Positions 1 through 8,198 of a stretch of DNA of 64,000 nucleotides are shown in pieces. The notes beneath the pieces are model-generated. The model was not told where the DNA came from. It did not search any database and was given only the letters and a program-made list of their open reading frames with translations. This DNA is from UBA1081 sp045535305 (GTDB taxonomy: Bacteria; Bacillota; Clostridia; Oscillospirales; Acutalibacteraceae). How positions within the stretch are numbered: the stretch's first letter is position 1; each line of letters opens with the position of its first letter. The stretch covers positions 8,868 to 72,867 of the forward strand of contig JAZSLJ010000007.1 of assembly GCA_045535305.1 (NCBI GenBank). Direction: 5' to 3'. Both the position numbers and the translations under genes were made by a program.

Positions 1-55
1 AAAACTCGTTTTTTTACATCTCCTTTTTAGGGGTTAGGAAAAAATGCGCAGAATG

Positions 56-139
56 AACAAACCGAGCCAAAATAAAGCGAAAAGCTTTATTTTGGGTTAC
101 CCGACGGCGTACAAAAGTACTCCGAGGGCGAGGTTTGTT
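56..139. other. Possible structured RNA or repeat, three-way junction
   Basis: The 284 bases before the first gene hold no plausible ORF. They contain an 8-bp closing stem (56-63 with 132-139, AACAAACC/GGTTTGTT), a perfect 12-bp hairpin (67-78 with 84-95, loop GAAAA) and a third hairpin (105-112 with 117-124, loop AAAA, one mismatch). Together they can fold as a three-way junction. No known RNA family is recognised. It could be a small RNA, the leader or tail of a gene outside the window, or an intergenic repeat. Confidence 0.35.
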
Positions 140-200
140 TATAGCATAAAACACAAAAACATCATTTTTTTGTTTATTTTTTAAGATTTTTTTATATTTA

Positions 201-239
201 AAAGGGTTCCTTTGGTCATTTAAAACCGAGGAACCCTTT
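201..239. terminator. Bidirectional terminator-like hairpin after the patatin gene
   Basis: A perfect 10-bp stem (201-210 AAAGGGTTCC with 230-239) is followed by T-rich sequence on the plus strand and by an A/T-rich tract on the minus side. It lies 46 bases beyond the minus-strand patatin stop and can end that operon as well as any plus-strand transcript entering from the left. Confidence 0.7.
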
Positions 240-284
240 ATTTTTCTTGTTTTATGCGGTCTGCACTTTTTTTACAGCCCCTTA

Positions 285-1142
285 TTATTTAAGCATTTTG
301 CGTATTGCCGCAAGGTTCTTTTTCGCATCACGCTGACCGTTTTCATAAAGACTGTTTACAACCTCTTCATTTTTAGCAAGCGTAGCCGCACCCTGAATTT
401 CCTCAGGTGAAAAGATAAGGGCTTTACCTTCTTTTTCATATTCCTTAAGACAGCGCATCTGATAATTGTAAATAGCAGGTCTGTCTTCCACAACGTCGGA
501 TATTTTAGGATATTCCCTTAAAATAGTGTTACCGAGAATTGCAGTACCGGGGATTTTATCCTTTTTTTGTTCAACGGGAGCAGAAAGCACTACAACAATT
601 TTATCGCAGCCGTCATCAAATGCCTTTCTGAAAGGTATAGGCTCTGCAAGTCCGCCGTCAAAGTAGAGCTTACCCTCTATTTCTATGGGTTTGCTGACTA
701 CGGGAATACAACAGGATGCACAGATAATTTTAATAAGCGAAGCTCTGTCCCACATATCTCTGCGTGTAAAATAACGGGTTTCACCGCTTTCACCGTCTGT
801 TGCGCTTACTGTAAATGGCTTATCGGATGTATAAAATTTGCCGAAATCGAAAGGATTGCTTCCGTCTGCGCCGAAATAATCTTCGCCGACCTTTTCGTAA
901 TGCATATATGCGCCCTTATGAACAAGGTTTGAAATGCTCAGATATTTATCCCCCGTTGCACTTTCACGGTACATAGAGATATTCCTGCCCTTTTCACCTG
1001 CCATATATGACAGCAGATTCATACTGCCTGCAGAAACGCCCAGGTAATAATCAAAATATATTCCGTTATCCATAAGATAATCGTACAAACCTGCGGAATA
1101 TGCACATTTCATACCGCCGCCAACATCAATTATACCTGTCAT
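285..1142 (-). CDS. Patatin-like phospholipase (RssA/YjjU type)
   Basis: This 285-residue protein has the patatin fold signatures: the N-terminal oxyanion-hole glycine stretch (DVGGGMKCAYSAG), the nucleophile elbow GVSAG with Ser37, and the catalytic Asp162 in the DGG motif. The family hydrolyses acyl ester bonds of membrane lipids. No signal peptide is seen, so it is predicted cytoplasmic. The start has a ribosome site (AAAGGATG) about 7 bases upstream. It is the last gene of a minus-strand set after an acyl-CoA synthetase and a PlsC-like acyltransferase, separated from the latter by 25 bases, which suggests fatty-acid salvage or phospholipid remodelling. The substrate is not known. Confidence 0.9.
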   Translation of the reverse strand: MTGIIDVGGGMKCAYSAGLYDYLMDNGIYFDYYLGVSAGSMNLLSYMAGEKGRNISMYRESATGDKYLSISNLVHKGAYMHYEKVGEDYFGADGSNPFDFGKFYTSDKPFTVSATDGESGETRYFTRRDMWDRASLIKIICASCCIPVVSKPIEIEGKLYFDGGLAEPIPFRKAFDDGCDKIVVVLSAPVEQKKDKIPGTAILGNTILREYPKISDVVEDRPAIYNYQMRCLKEYEKEGKALIFSPEEIQGAATLAKNEEVVNSLYENGQRDAKKNLAAIRKMLK

Positions 1143-1167
1143 AATGCTTCATCCTTTCAAAAAAATA

Positions 1168-2370
1168 TTAAAGATACTCTTTACCTGTAAGATAACGCCA
1201 TGCGGCTATATATTTTGTTGCCGAACGGGGAATTGAACTTCTTATATCAAAGTAATTCTTGTCATCAATAAGAACAAGAGCTGAATTTGAAACTGACTGA
1301 ACGGTAATCTTGTCAAAAGGCATTACATAATCCTCGCCGTTGATTTTAACTACAAATCTGTCTTTATACAACTGAACAACGCCCTCTTCTGTAAGAACCT
1401 CCCTGTTTGTTCCGTCAATGGAAAGGATTTTCTGTTTTCCGTCCTCATGAATCAACTCACCGTCTTTGGCAGCAAAAAGCTTTTCCTTCCAGACCTCACG
1501 CTGCCATTTATCCCAATCGCAGGTGTTATCAAATATTACCTCTTTGCCGTCTATACCGTGGAAAAATGCATCTGTGCCGACTCTTATACCGTAGCCGCAG
1601 TTATCACATTTGCAGTAATCCCCTTTACTGTGAAGTGTACCTACCTGCTTACATTCGGGACAAACGTAAATAATACATTCAAGATGCTCTGCAAGATTTT
1701 TGCCCACATATTCGTAAGGATTCTTTCTCTGCTCGTCATAGCAGTTTACATAAGTATCTCTTTTGATAATTTCGTAAACCTCGTCAACTGACATAGCCGC
1801 AATTTCTTCGGCAGAATACTCTTTTACAACTTTACCGAAAACAGGGCCTTTTCTTACATTCATAGTCCACTTGGGCCATCTTAAATAACCGCCTATAAAC
1901 TTGTATGTAATAAGGGCTGTTCCGCAGTCCTTAACCATCTGCGCGGTACGCTTTGAAATAAATCTTGTTTCACCGTTAAAGGATGTACCACCCTCAGCAA
2001 ATATTGCAACAGGCACACCTGCTCTTGCATTGGCAACGATTTCATCAATAAGAAACTGAGAATCCTTTTCACGGTGCTTTACGATAACTCCGCCGAGCTT
2101 TCTTACAATCCAACCGCCTATGGGTGCTCTTGCAATATGATCGCTTGCAATAAATCTTATATATTTATTAAGCGACGCCATAATATATCCGGGGTCAAGA
2201 GCATCTGCGTGGTTTGAAACAACAATAAATACATCACTCTTGGGGGTATATTTTTCAATCTGTATACCTGTAAGCTTCATAACAGGTCTTTTGAATATTT
2301 TAACAAAAGGTTCTACAATAGCAGCATTAAAGCGACTGCTGCTGTAAAGTTTGTTACTTTTATCACTCAT
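1168..2370 (-). CDS. PlsC-like 1-acylglycerol-phosphate acyltransferase with zinc ribbon
   Basis: The 400-residue protein has an N-terminal PlsC/LPLAT domain: the NHX4D block with His54 and Asp59 (NHADALDP) and the EGGTS block around Glu126. A zinc-ribbon-like Cys4 cluster follows (Cys237, Cys240, Cys255, Cys258), then an unrecognised C-terminal region of about 130 residues that is absent from ordinary PlsC (about 200-250 residues). The start codon overlaps the stop of the upstream acyl-CoA synthetase by one base (TAATG), so the two are translationally coupled. Inference: activated acyl groups from the synthetase go to a lysophospholipid. A close paralogue with the same architecture is at 41958-43163. 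Confidence 0.85.
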   Translation of the reverse strand: MSDKSNKLYSSSRFNAAIVEPFVKIFKRPVMKLTGIQIEKYTPKSDVFIVVSNHADALDPGYIMASLNKYIRFIASDHIARAPIGGWIVRKLGGVIVKHREKDSQFLIDEIVANARAGVPVAIFAEGGTSFNGETRFISKRTAQMVKDCGTALITYKFIGGYLRWPKWTMNVRKGPVFGKVVKEYSAEEIAAMSVDEVYEIIKRDTYVNCYDEQRKNPYEYVGKNLAEHLECIIYVCPECKQVGTLHSKGDYCKCDNCGYGIRVGTDAFFHGIDGKEVIFDNTCDWDKWQREVWKEKLFAAKDGELIHEDGKQKILSIDGTNREVLTEEGVVQLYKDRFVVKINGEDYVMPFDKITVQSVSNSALVLIDDKNYFDIRSSIPRSATKYIAAWRYLTGKEYL

Positions 2371-4064
2371 TATTTTGCCTCCTCTGATTCTGCTTCGAGT
2401 TCAAGTGTGCGGTAAGCTACCTTACCAACAAGTGTTCTGGGCAATTCTTTACGGAATATTATCTGTTTGGGTCTTTCAAAAACATCAAGATATTCCTTGC
2501 AGTATTCAAGAATCTTCTTTTTCTCTTCTTCAGTTTCGGGAACATCGGGATTGAGTACGATATATGCCCTTACTTTCTGAATTTTATAAGCGTCCTTAAC
2601 ACCGATAACGCAACAATAGTCAACATCGGGATGACCGTCAATAACCTTTTCAACATGAGAGGGATATACGTTATATCCGCTGGAAATAATCATTCTTTTA
2701 AGACGCTGTTTATAATAAACATAGCCGTCCTCGTCGATTGAACCCAAATCACCCGTAAAGAGCCATTTTGTGCCGTTTTCATCGTAACGGAGAGTTTTTT
2801 CGTTTTCTTCTTCGTTTTTAAGATAGCCTAACATAAGCGTCGGTCCGCTTATGATAATTTCACCGTCCTTACCGCAAGGCACTTCATTGAATGTACCGGG
2901 CTCAACTATTTTGTATTTCATATCACGCAGGGGCAGACCGATACTGCCCTTTTTAAACGTATGGGCAGGAGTAAGACAGCTTGCATTGATACATTCTGTA
3001 AGACCGTAGCCTTCACGGATCTGCACCGATGCATTATGCTCCTTGAAAAATTTATTTACTCTTTCACGCAATTCCTCACTTACCTTATCGCCGCCGCAGT
3101 AAACGCCTACAAGGAAAGACAGATCCTGACCTTTGAAAGCATCAACACCGAGCAAAGCCTCAAAAAGTGTAGGAACACCGGCTATAAAGTTGGGCTTTTT
3201 CTTGATAATAGCCTCTGCGTAGGTATCCTTTGTAAATTGAGGAATCAGAATACATTCCGCACCGTTTTCAAGAATAGCGTGTATACCGATTGCTATACCG
3301 AAGCCGTGAAAAAGGGGCATAACAGAAAGAAATGAGCAGCCGTAAGTAAGATTGCATCCGCAAACATCGGCAACCTGCATACCGATAGCGTTAAATCCGT
3401 AATCGGAAAGGCAGATGCCCTTTGGAGTGCCGCTTGTACCGCCACTGTAAAGGATGACGGCAGTTTTTTCTTTTTCGTACTGCATAACGGGAAGCTTTAC
3501 GCCTATACCCGTACGCACAAAATCACTCCATACAACACCTTTGCCTTTATATGGGTATTTACGGTATTCCTTACCCTGGGTAAGAGCGTAGCCTGCCGCA
3601 AGAATGGGATTAAGCTCCTCTGAAATACGGGCAACAATGATTCTTACATCTCTTTTTGCTTCCTTGACAGCATCCAGCACCTTGTCATAAAACTGGTCAA
3701 GACAAAGAATCATCTTGCTGTCTGCATAATCAAGATAAAAAGTTATATTCTTCTTTGATGAAAGAGGATGTATAATATTTGCAACAGCTCCTATTCTGTT
3801 AAGAGCGTAAAGGCAAATTACAGCCTGCGGAGTGTTGGGCATACTGATTGTAACAACGTCGTTTCTTCTGATGCCTGCTTTATAAAATGCTTTTGCCGCA
3901 AGCTCAGCTTTTCTTATAAGCTCGGAAAACGTTGTGATACTGCCCATAAACTCAAGTGCGGGAGCTTTGGGGAAACGGGTTGCCGCATCTGCAACTGCAC
4001 CGAACATAGTTGTTTCGGGATAGGGATGCACAACCGGTGTCCAATCAATAGGTGGCTTTTTCAT
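2370..4064 (-). CDS. AMP-forming acyl-CoA synthetase (long-chain fatty acid ligase-like)
   Basis: The 564-residue protein is a full-length ANL-superfamily adenylating enzyme. It has the ATP-binding loop YSGGTSGTPKG, the core motif GYGLTE, the TGDLG motif with the hinge Asp, and the C-terminal lysine in PRTLVGKVAYRTL. These enzymes activate a carboxylate to acyl-AMP and then the CoA thioester. The neighbouring acyltransferase and patatin favour a fatty acid as substrate, but this is inference from context. The start follows a GGAGG ribosome site 7 bases upstream. It is the first gene of the three-gene minus-strand operon, with its own consensus promoter at 4117-4145. Confidence 0.9.
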   Translation of the reverse strand: MKKPPIDWTPVVHPYPETTMFGAVADAATRFPKAPALEFMGSITTFSELIRKAELAAKAFYKAGIRRNDVVTISMPNTPQAVICLYALNRIGAVANIIHPLSSKKNITFYLDYADSKMILCLDQFYDKVLDAVKEAKRDVRIIVARISEELNPILAAGYALTQGKEYRKYPYKGKGVVWSDFVRTGIGVKLPVMQYEKEKTAVILYSGGTSGTPKGICLSDYGFNAIGMQVADVCGCNLTYGCSFLSVMPLFHGFGIAIGIHAILENGAECILIPQFTKDTYAEAIIKKKPNFIAGVPTLFEALLGVDAFKGQDLSFLVGVYCGGDKVSEELRERVNKFFKEHNASVQIREGYGLTECINASCLTPAHTFKKGSIGLPLRDMKYKIVEPGTFNEVPCGKDGEIIISGPTLMLGYLKNEEENEKTLRYDENGTKWLFTGDLGSIDEDGYVYYKQRLKRMIISSGYNVYPSHVEKVIDGHPDVDYCCVIGVKDAYKIQKVRAYIVLNPDVPETEEEKKKILEYCKEYLDVFERPKQIIFRKELPRTLVGKVAYRTLELEAESEEAK

Positions 4065-4116
4065 TTTGTTTCCTCCAAAAAAATAAATACTGCAATAAAT
4101 GCTTATAGTCTATTCA

Positions 4117-4145
4117 ATTATAAACTAAATTAAAAAATTTTGCAA
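4117..4145 (-). promoter_or_regulatory. Sigma-A promoter of the acyl-CoA synthetase operon
   Basis: On the minus strand TTGCAA (4140-4145) is followed after 17 bases by TATAAT (4117-4122), about 53 bases before the start codon. Confidence 0.65.
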
Positions 4146-4180
4146 CATAATTATTATTGCATTTTAATTTATTTTAACTA

Positions 4181-4209
4181 TTGATAATTTTTTTACCGGA
4201 ATATATAAT
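4181..4209 (+). promoter_or_regulatory. Sigma-A promoter of the GH29 gene
   Basis: TTGATA (4181-4186), a 17-base spacer and TATAAT (4204-4209) lie 17 bases before the GH29 start codon, giving a very short leader. Confidence 0.7.
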
Positions 4210-4226
4210 AAAACAGAGGTGAGCTT

Positions 4227-5648
4227 ATGAAAGTCAAAAATGCCTGGTGTATAAAAAACAACGGCAAACCTGTTATAAATGAAGAAATTAAAAGATATAT
4301 TTCCGTGCGGCCGTCGGAAAGACAGCTTATGTGGCATTCAATGCAATACTACAACTTTATTCATTTCGGCATAAACACATTCACAAACCGCGAATGGGGC
4401 GACGGCACGGAAGATGTAAATTTATTCAATCCCACAGAACTAAGTACCGACCAATGGTGCCGAGTTTTAAAGGACAGCGGTTCAAAAGGAATTATTTTTA
4501 CAGCAAAGCATCACGACGGCTTCTGTCTTTTTGACACAAAATATACCGACCATTCCGTAATGAAAAGCCCCTACGGCAAGGATATTGTAAAGCAGTTAAG
4601 CGAAAGCTGTAAAAAATTCGGTCTTAAGCTGGGAATTTATTTATCCCCATGGGACAGGCATGAAAAAACCTACGGTACGGAAGAATATAACGACTTTTTT
4701 GTAAATCAGCTTACCGAGCTTTGCACAAACTACGGCGAGCTTTTCTGCTTCTGGTTTGACGGTGCTTGCGGTGAAGGCAAAAACGGCAGAAAGCAGATTT
4801 ATGATTGGGAAAGATATTATGCTGTTATAAGAAAACATCAGCCTAATGCGGTTATTGCAAACTGCGGCCCTGATGTACGCTGGATAGGCAACGAAGGCGG
4901 CAGAGTCAGAAAATCCGAATGGAATATTATTCATTGGACTGCTAAAACTAATGAAAAAACTCAGGCAAACTCACAGCAATATGAAAATAACAGTTCTGCG
5001 ATATTTGACCGAACAGAAGAAGATATAGGCAGCAGAAAAGTGCTTAAAAAGGCTACCGAACTGCGTTGGTGCCCTGCAGAAGCAGATGTTTCCGTTACTC
5101 AAGGCTGGTTCTGGCACGATGATGAATATTACAAAGATGCAAAAAACGGCGGTATAAGAACACCTCGGGAGCTTGCTGATATTTATTACAACACAGTTGG
5201 CGGAAATGCGGCTTTACTTTTAAATGTTCCGCCCGACACAAGAGGTATTATCAGCGACAGAGAAATTAATACTCTGTATGAATTTTCATCAATTATCAAA
5301 AAGACATTCAGCGAAAACATACCCTTTGAAATGTTGATTATTGATAAAAACGGAGAAGAATTTTTAACCGATTGGGCAGGATTTATGCTGCAGGAAAACG
5401 AGGTTGGTGCAAAGATAACCCCCGTAGACAAATTCCGCACTATGGTTATTGAGGAAGATATAAGATACAGTCAGCGTGTGGAAGAATTTGAGCTGTTTGC
5501 TGACGGCAAAAAAATAAAAACAGGCACAACAATCGGCTCTTGCAAAATTATGCATTTCCCCGACGGAATAGATGCAGACGAAATAATCTTTGTTGTAACA
5601 CAGTCAAGAGGCAACCCGATTATTAAGAGTATAAAATTATATAAATAA
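4227..5648 (+). CDS. Alpha-L-fucosidase, GH29
   Basis: The 473-residue protein carries GH29 hallmarks: FIHFGINTFTNREWG near the N terminus, the HHDGFCLF block and the nucleophile Asp178 in FWFDGACGE. GH29 enzymes release alpha-L-fucose with retention from host or plant glycans. No signal peptide is present, so it should act in the cytoplasm on imported oligosaccharides, in line with the sugar symporter gene that follows. The start is set by a GAGGTGAG ribosome site. The C-terminal 110 or so residues form the usual beta-sandwich. The acid/base residue is not conserved across the family and cannot be assigned from sequence. Fucose as substrate rests on family membership. Confidence 0.9.
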   Translation: MKVKNAWCIKNNGKPVINEEIKRYISVRPSERQLMWHSMQYYNFIHFGINTFTNREWGDGTEDVNLFNPTELSTDQWCRVLKDSGSKGIIFTAKHHDGFCLFDTKYTDHSVMKSPYGKDIVKQLSESCKKFGLKLGIYLSPWDRHEKTYGTEEYNDFFVNQLTELCTNYGELFCFWFDGACGEGKNGRKQIYDWERYYAVIRKHQPNAVIANCGPDVRWIGNEGGRVRKSEWNIIHWTAKTNEKTQANSQQYENNSSAIFDRTEEDIGSRKVLKKATELRWCPAEADVSVTQGWFWHDDEYYKDAKNGGIRTPRELADIYYNTVGGNAALLLNVPPDTRGIISDREINTLYEFSSIIKKTFSENIPFEMLIIDKNGEEFLTDWAGFMLQENEVGAKITPVDKFRTMVIEEDIRYSQRVEEFELFADGKKIKTGTTIGSCKIMHFPDGIDADEIIFVVTQSRGNPIIKSIKLYK

Positions 5649-5652
5649 ACTC

Positions 5653-5667
5653 AGCAAACGTTTACAT
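5653..5667. promoter_or_regulatory. Candidate cre site (CcpA/LacI-type operator)
   Basis: The minus-strand 15-mer ATGTAAACGTTTGCT fits the catabolite-response consensus WTGNAANCGNWNNCW at every fixed position. It lies just after the GH29 stop and 39 bases before the -35 of the symporter promoter. Carbon catabolite control of the symporter is inferred. A local LacI-family regulator would use a similar site, but none is encoded in the window. Confidence 0.55.
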
Positions 5668-5705
5668 TTATTAACAAATCAATACAAAAAATACACTCTT
5701 TTCAT

Positions 5706-5735
5706 TTGACAACATAATAATACTCATGCTATAAT
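5706..5735 (+). promoter_or_regulatory. Sigma-A promoter of the GPH symporter
   Basis: A consensus TTGACA (5706-5711) with an 18-base spacer and TATAAT (5730-5735) lies 32 bases before the start codon. Confidence 0.75.
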
Positions 5736-5767
5736 TTTTTTAACAAAAAAATAAAGGAGTTTTTTTA

Positions 5768-7201
5768 ATGGCTAAGAATTCATCATCCGTTAAACCTTTT
5801 GGTATTGCTGATAAATTAGGCTATGCTATGGGCGATATGGGCTGTAATTTTTCATTCCAGCTTATCTCCACTTATATGCAGCTTTTTTACTGTCAGCTCA
5901 TCGGCATAAAAGTAGAGCATTACGCCGCGATTATTCTTATTTCAAAATTCTGGGATGCGGTAAACGACGTTATCATCGGCAATCTTGTTGATACAAAGCG
6001 TATCGGCAAAAAGAGTAAGTTCATGCCCTGGATTCTTATCGGTGCGGTAGGTCTTGTAGGTCTTACAATTATGATATTTGCCCCCGTAGGCAACTTCTCT
6101 TATGCGGGCAAAGTTGCATGGTGTCTTATCGCATACTGTCTGTGGTCCGTTGCATACACAATGGTAAACGTGCCTTACGGCTCTTTGCTTTCCGTTATAA
6201 CAGACGACCCTAAACAGAGAACATCACTTTCAACAATGCGTTCAATCGGTGCGGCTCTCCCCGGCGTTATCGTTATGCTTATTCTTCCCAAAGTTGTATA
6301 TTCAAAAACAACAACAGCAACAGGCGCAACAGAAGATGTGCTTAACGGCAATTCACTGCTGATTACAGCTATTGTGCTTTCAGTTGCGGCTCTTATTACA
6401 CTCTGGGGTACAACAAAGCTTGTAACAGAGCGTGTTGTACGTAACGAAACAGGTGCATCATCAACCGGTGCAAAGGCATTTTTCTCTGCATTCAGATCAT
6501 TCTTCACAAACCGTCCCATGGTTGGTGCTACAATCGCAACCGTTGCATCAGTTGCATTCTTCAACTCCACAATGTCCCTTAACAATATGGTATTCCAGTA
6601 TTTCTTTGAGGACACAAGCAAAATGTCCCTTGCAATGGTTGGCAGCTATGCTCCGATGATTATTGCAATGGCACTTATCGGCAAGCTCACAGGTAAATTC
6701 GGCAAAAAGAAAGTTGCTTCAATCGGTATGCTTGTAAGTACAATAGCAGGTATTGCATCATTACTCGTTCCTCTTCAGGCAAACGGCGGCGGTATGATTA
6801 TTTATATCGTATTGCTTATGTTCCTTAACCTTGGTAACGGTCTTTTCCAGATTTCCGTTTGGGCAATCGTTGCTGACTGTATTGAAATCAGCTACAGAAA
6901 ATCAGGCAAAAGCGAGGAAGGCTCTCTTTACGCACTTTATTCATTCTTCCGTAAGCTCTCACAGGGTATCGGTCAGGCAGTTTCGTCAATGGGTCTTGCC
7001 GCAATCGGCTTTGTAGAAGGAACGGGAGCTGTTCAGCCCGCAGGCTTCGGAGAAAGCGTTAAGAACCTGTACTTTATTGTACTTTTCGCAGGCTCACTTA
7101 TCGCATTCCTTTCAATGACATTCATTTACAACATCTCTCACAAGCAGGAGATTGAATTTGCTCAGGCAGGCAGTAACAGTGCACCTGCACAGGCAGAATA
7201 A
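5768..7201 (+). CDS. GPH-family sugar:cation symporter
   Basis: The 477-residue integral membrane protein has about 12 hydrophobic segments and the glycoside-pentoside-hexuronide signature near the N terminus (KLGYAMGDMGCNF, then the segment with KFWDAVNDVIIGNLVD). GPH proteins import mono- or disaccharides with sodium or protons. Its place behind the GH29 gene suggests import of a fucosylated or related glycoside, but the substrate cannot be read from sequence. The AAGGAG ribosome site is well placed. It has its own promoter and an upstream cre-like site, and ends at a rho-independent terminator. Confidence 0.9.
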   Translation: MAKNSSSVKPFGIADKLGYAMGDMGCNFSFQLISTYMQLFYCQLIGIKVEHYAAIILISKFWDAVNDVIIGNLVDTKRIGKKSKFMPWILIGAVGLVGLTIMIFAPVGNFSYAGKVAWCLIAYCLWSVAYTMVNVPYGSLLSVITDDPKQRTSLSTMRSIGAALPGVIVMLILPKVVYSKTTTATGATEDVLNGNSLLITAIVLSVAALITLWGTTKLVTERVVRNETGASSTGAKAFFSAFRSFFTNRPMVGATIATVASVAFFNSTMSLNNMVFQYFFEDTSKMSLAMVGSYAPMIIAMALIGKLTGKFGKKKVASIGMLVSTIAGIASLLVPLQANGGGMIIYIVLLMFLNLGNGLFQISVWAIVADCIEISYRKSGKSEEGSLYALYSFFRKLSQGIGQAVSSMGLAAIGFVEGTGAVQPAGFGESVKNLYFIVLFAGSLIAFLSMTFIYNISHKQEIEFAQAGSNSAPAQAE

Positions 7202-7223
7202 CTTACAAACAACAGATTTCATA

Positions 7224-7258
7224 AAGACTGTCCAAGCAGATCGGGCAGTCTTTTTTTT
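7224..7258 (+). terminator. Terminator of the GPH symporter
   Basis: AAGACTGTCC (7224-7233) pairs with GGGCAGTCTT (7243-7252) through a 9-base loop with one G-U pair, followed by a run of eight T. Confidence 0.85.
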
Positions 7259-7293
7259 GCAAAAAAAAACTTGCACAAAAAATCTGTGCAAGT
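7259..7293 (-). terminator. Terminator of yebC
   Basis: Read on the minus strand, ACTTGCACA (7285-7293) pairs with TGTGCAAGT (7269-7277), followed by a long U-tract (the A run ending at 7269). It lies back to back with the symporter terminator. Confidence 0.85.
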
Positions 7294-7310
7294 AAATTAT
7301 TAAAGACATA

Positions 7311-8054
7311 TCAACCTTCGTAATCGTCCTCATTTTCCCAGTTGTGCCATACGCTCTGAACGTCGTCATTATCCTCAAACATTTCAAGCATTTTGCCCAT
7401 AGCCTTGATATCGTCGGGATTGTCAAGTCTTGTATATGTTGAGGGGATGTATTCTGCTTCTGCAGAAATTGCAACGTAGCCTGCAGCTGCAAGAGCATCG
7501 TTGACAGCACCTACGTCGTTAGGCTCTGTTCTTACTTGGAAAACCTCTTCTTCATCTGTAATAAGGTCTGTTGCGCCTGCTTCAAGTGCAGTTTCAAGAA
7601 GTGCATCTTCGTCAACGCCGTCTTTTTCGATAACGATATTACCCATACGTTCAAACATGAACATAACAGAGCCTGCCTGACCCATGTTTCCGCCGTATTT
7701 ATCAAAATAATGACGCACATCACCTGCTGTTCTGTTTCTGTTATCGGTAAGAGTTTCAACGATAACTGCTATACCGCAAGGACCGTAGCCCTCATATATA
7801 CATTCTTCGTAGTTTGTTGCATCGCCGTCGCCTGATGCTTTTTTGATAATTCTTTCTATATTATCATTGGGTACGTTAGCAGCTTTTGCTTTTGAAATAA
7901 TATCCTTAAGCTTTGAGTTAGCTGCGGGATCGGGGCCGCCCTCACGTACAGCAACAGCAATCTCCCTGCCTATTTTGGTAAAAACCTTAGCTCTTTGATT
8001 ATCGGTTTTTTCCTTTTTTCTTTTTATTGTGCTCCATTTGGAGTGTCCTGACAT
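7311..8054 (-). CDS. yebC: YebC/PmpR-family protein (TACO1-like)
   Basis: The 247-residue protein starts with the diagnostic MSGHSKWSTIKRKKEKTD segment. It has the family lengths and blocks throughout, such as GPDPAANSKLKDII, NVPNDNIERIIKKA and YEGYGPCGIAVIVE. The family was described as transcriptional regulators; members also act as translation factors easing stalls on difficult sequences, so the molecular role is left open here. It is monocistronic, with a promoter at 8088-8116 and a strong terminator. Confidence 0.95.
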   Translation of the reverse strand: MSGHSKWSTIKRKKEKTDNQRAKVFTKIGREIAVAVREGGPDPAANSKLKDIISKAKAANVPNDNIERIIKKASGDGDATNYEECIYEGYGPCGIAVIVETLTDNRNRTAGDVRHYFDKYGGNMGQAGSVMFMFERMGNIVIEKDGVDEDALLETALEAGATDLITDEEEVFQVRTEPNDVGAVNDALAAAGYVAISAEAEYIPSTYTRLDNPDDIKAMGKMLEMFEDNDDVQSVWHNWENEDDYEG

Positions 8055-8087
8055 AAAAAATCACCTTACATATAAAAATTCTTATTT

Positions 8088-8116
8088 ATTTTAGCACCAA
8101 AACAGCGTTTCGTCAA
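8088..8116 (-). promoter_or_regulatory. Sigma-A promoter of yebC
   Basis: On the minus strand TTGACG (8111-8116), 17 bases, TAAAAT (8088-8093). Confidence 0.65.
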
Positions 8117-8198
8117 CACCGTTTTAAATATTCATACCTTTTTAGGACAAAATATTTTAAAAAGCGGTTTATAGCGCAATTCAACAAGGTGATGTAGC

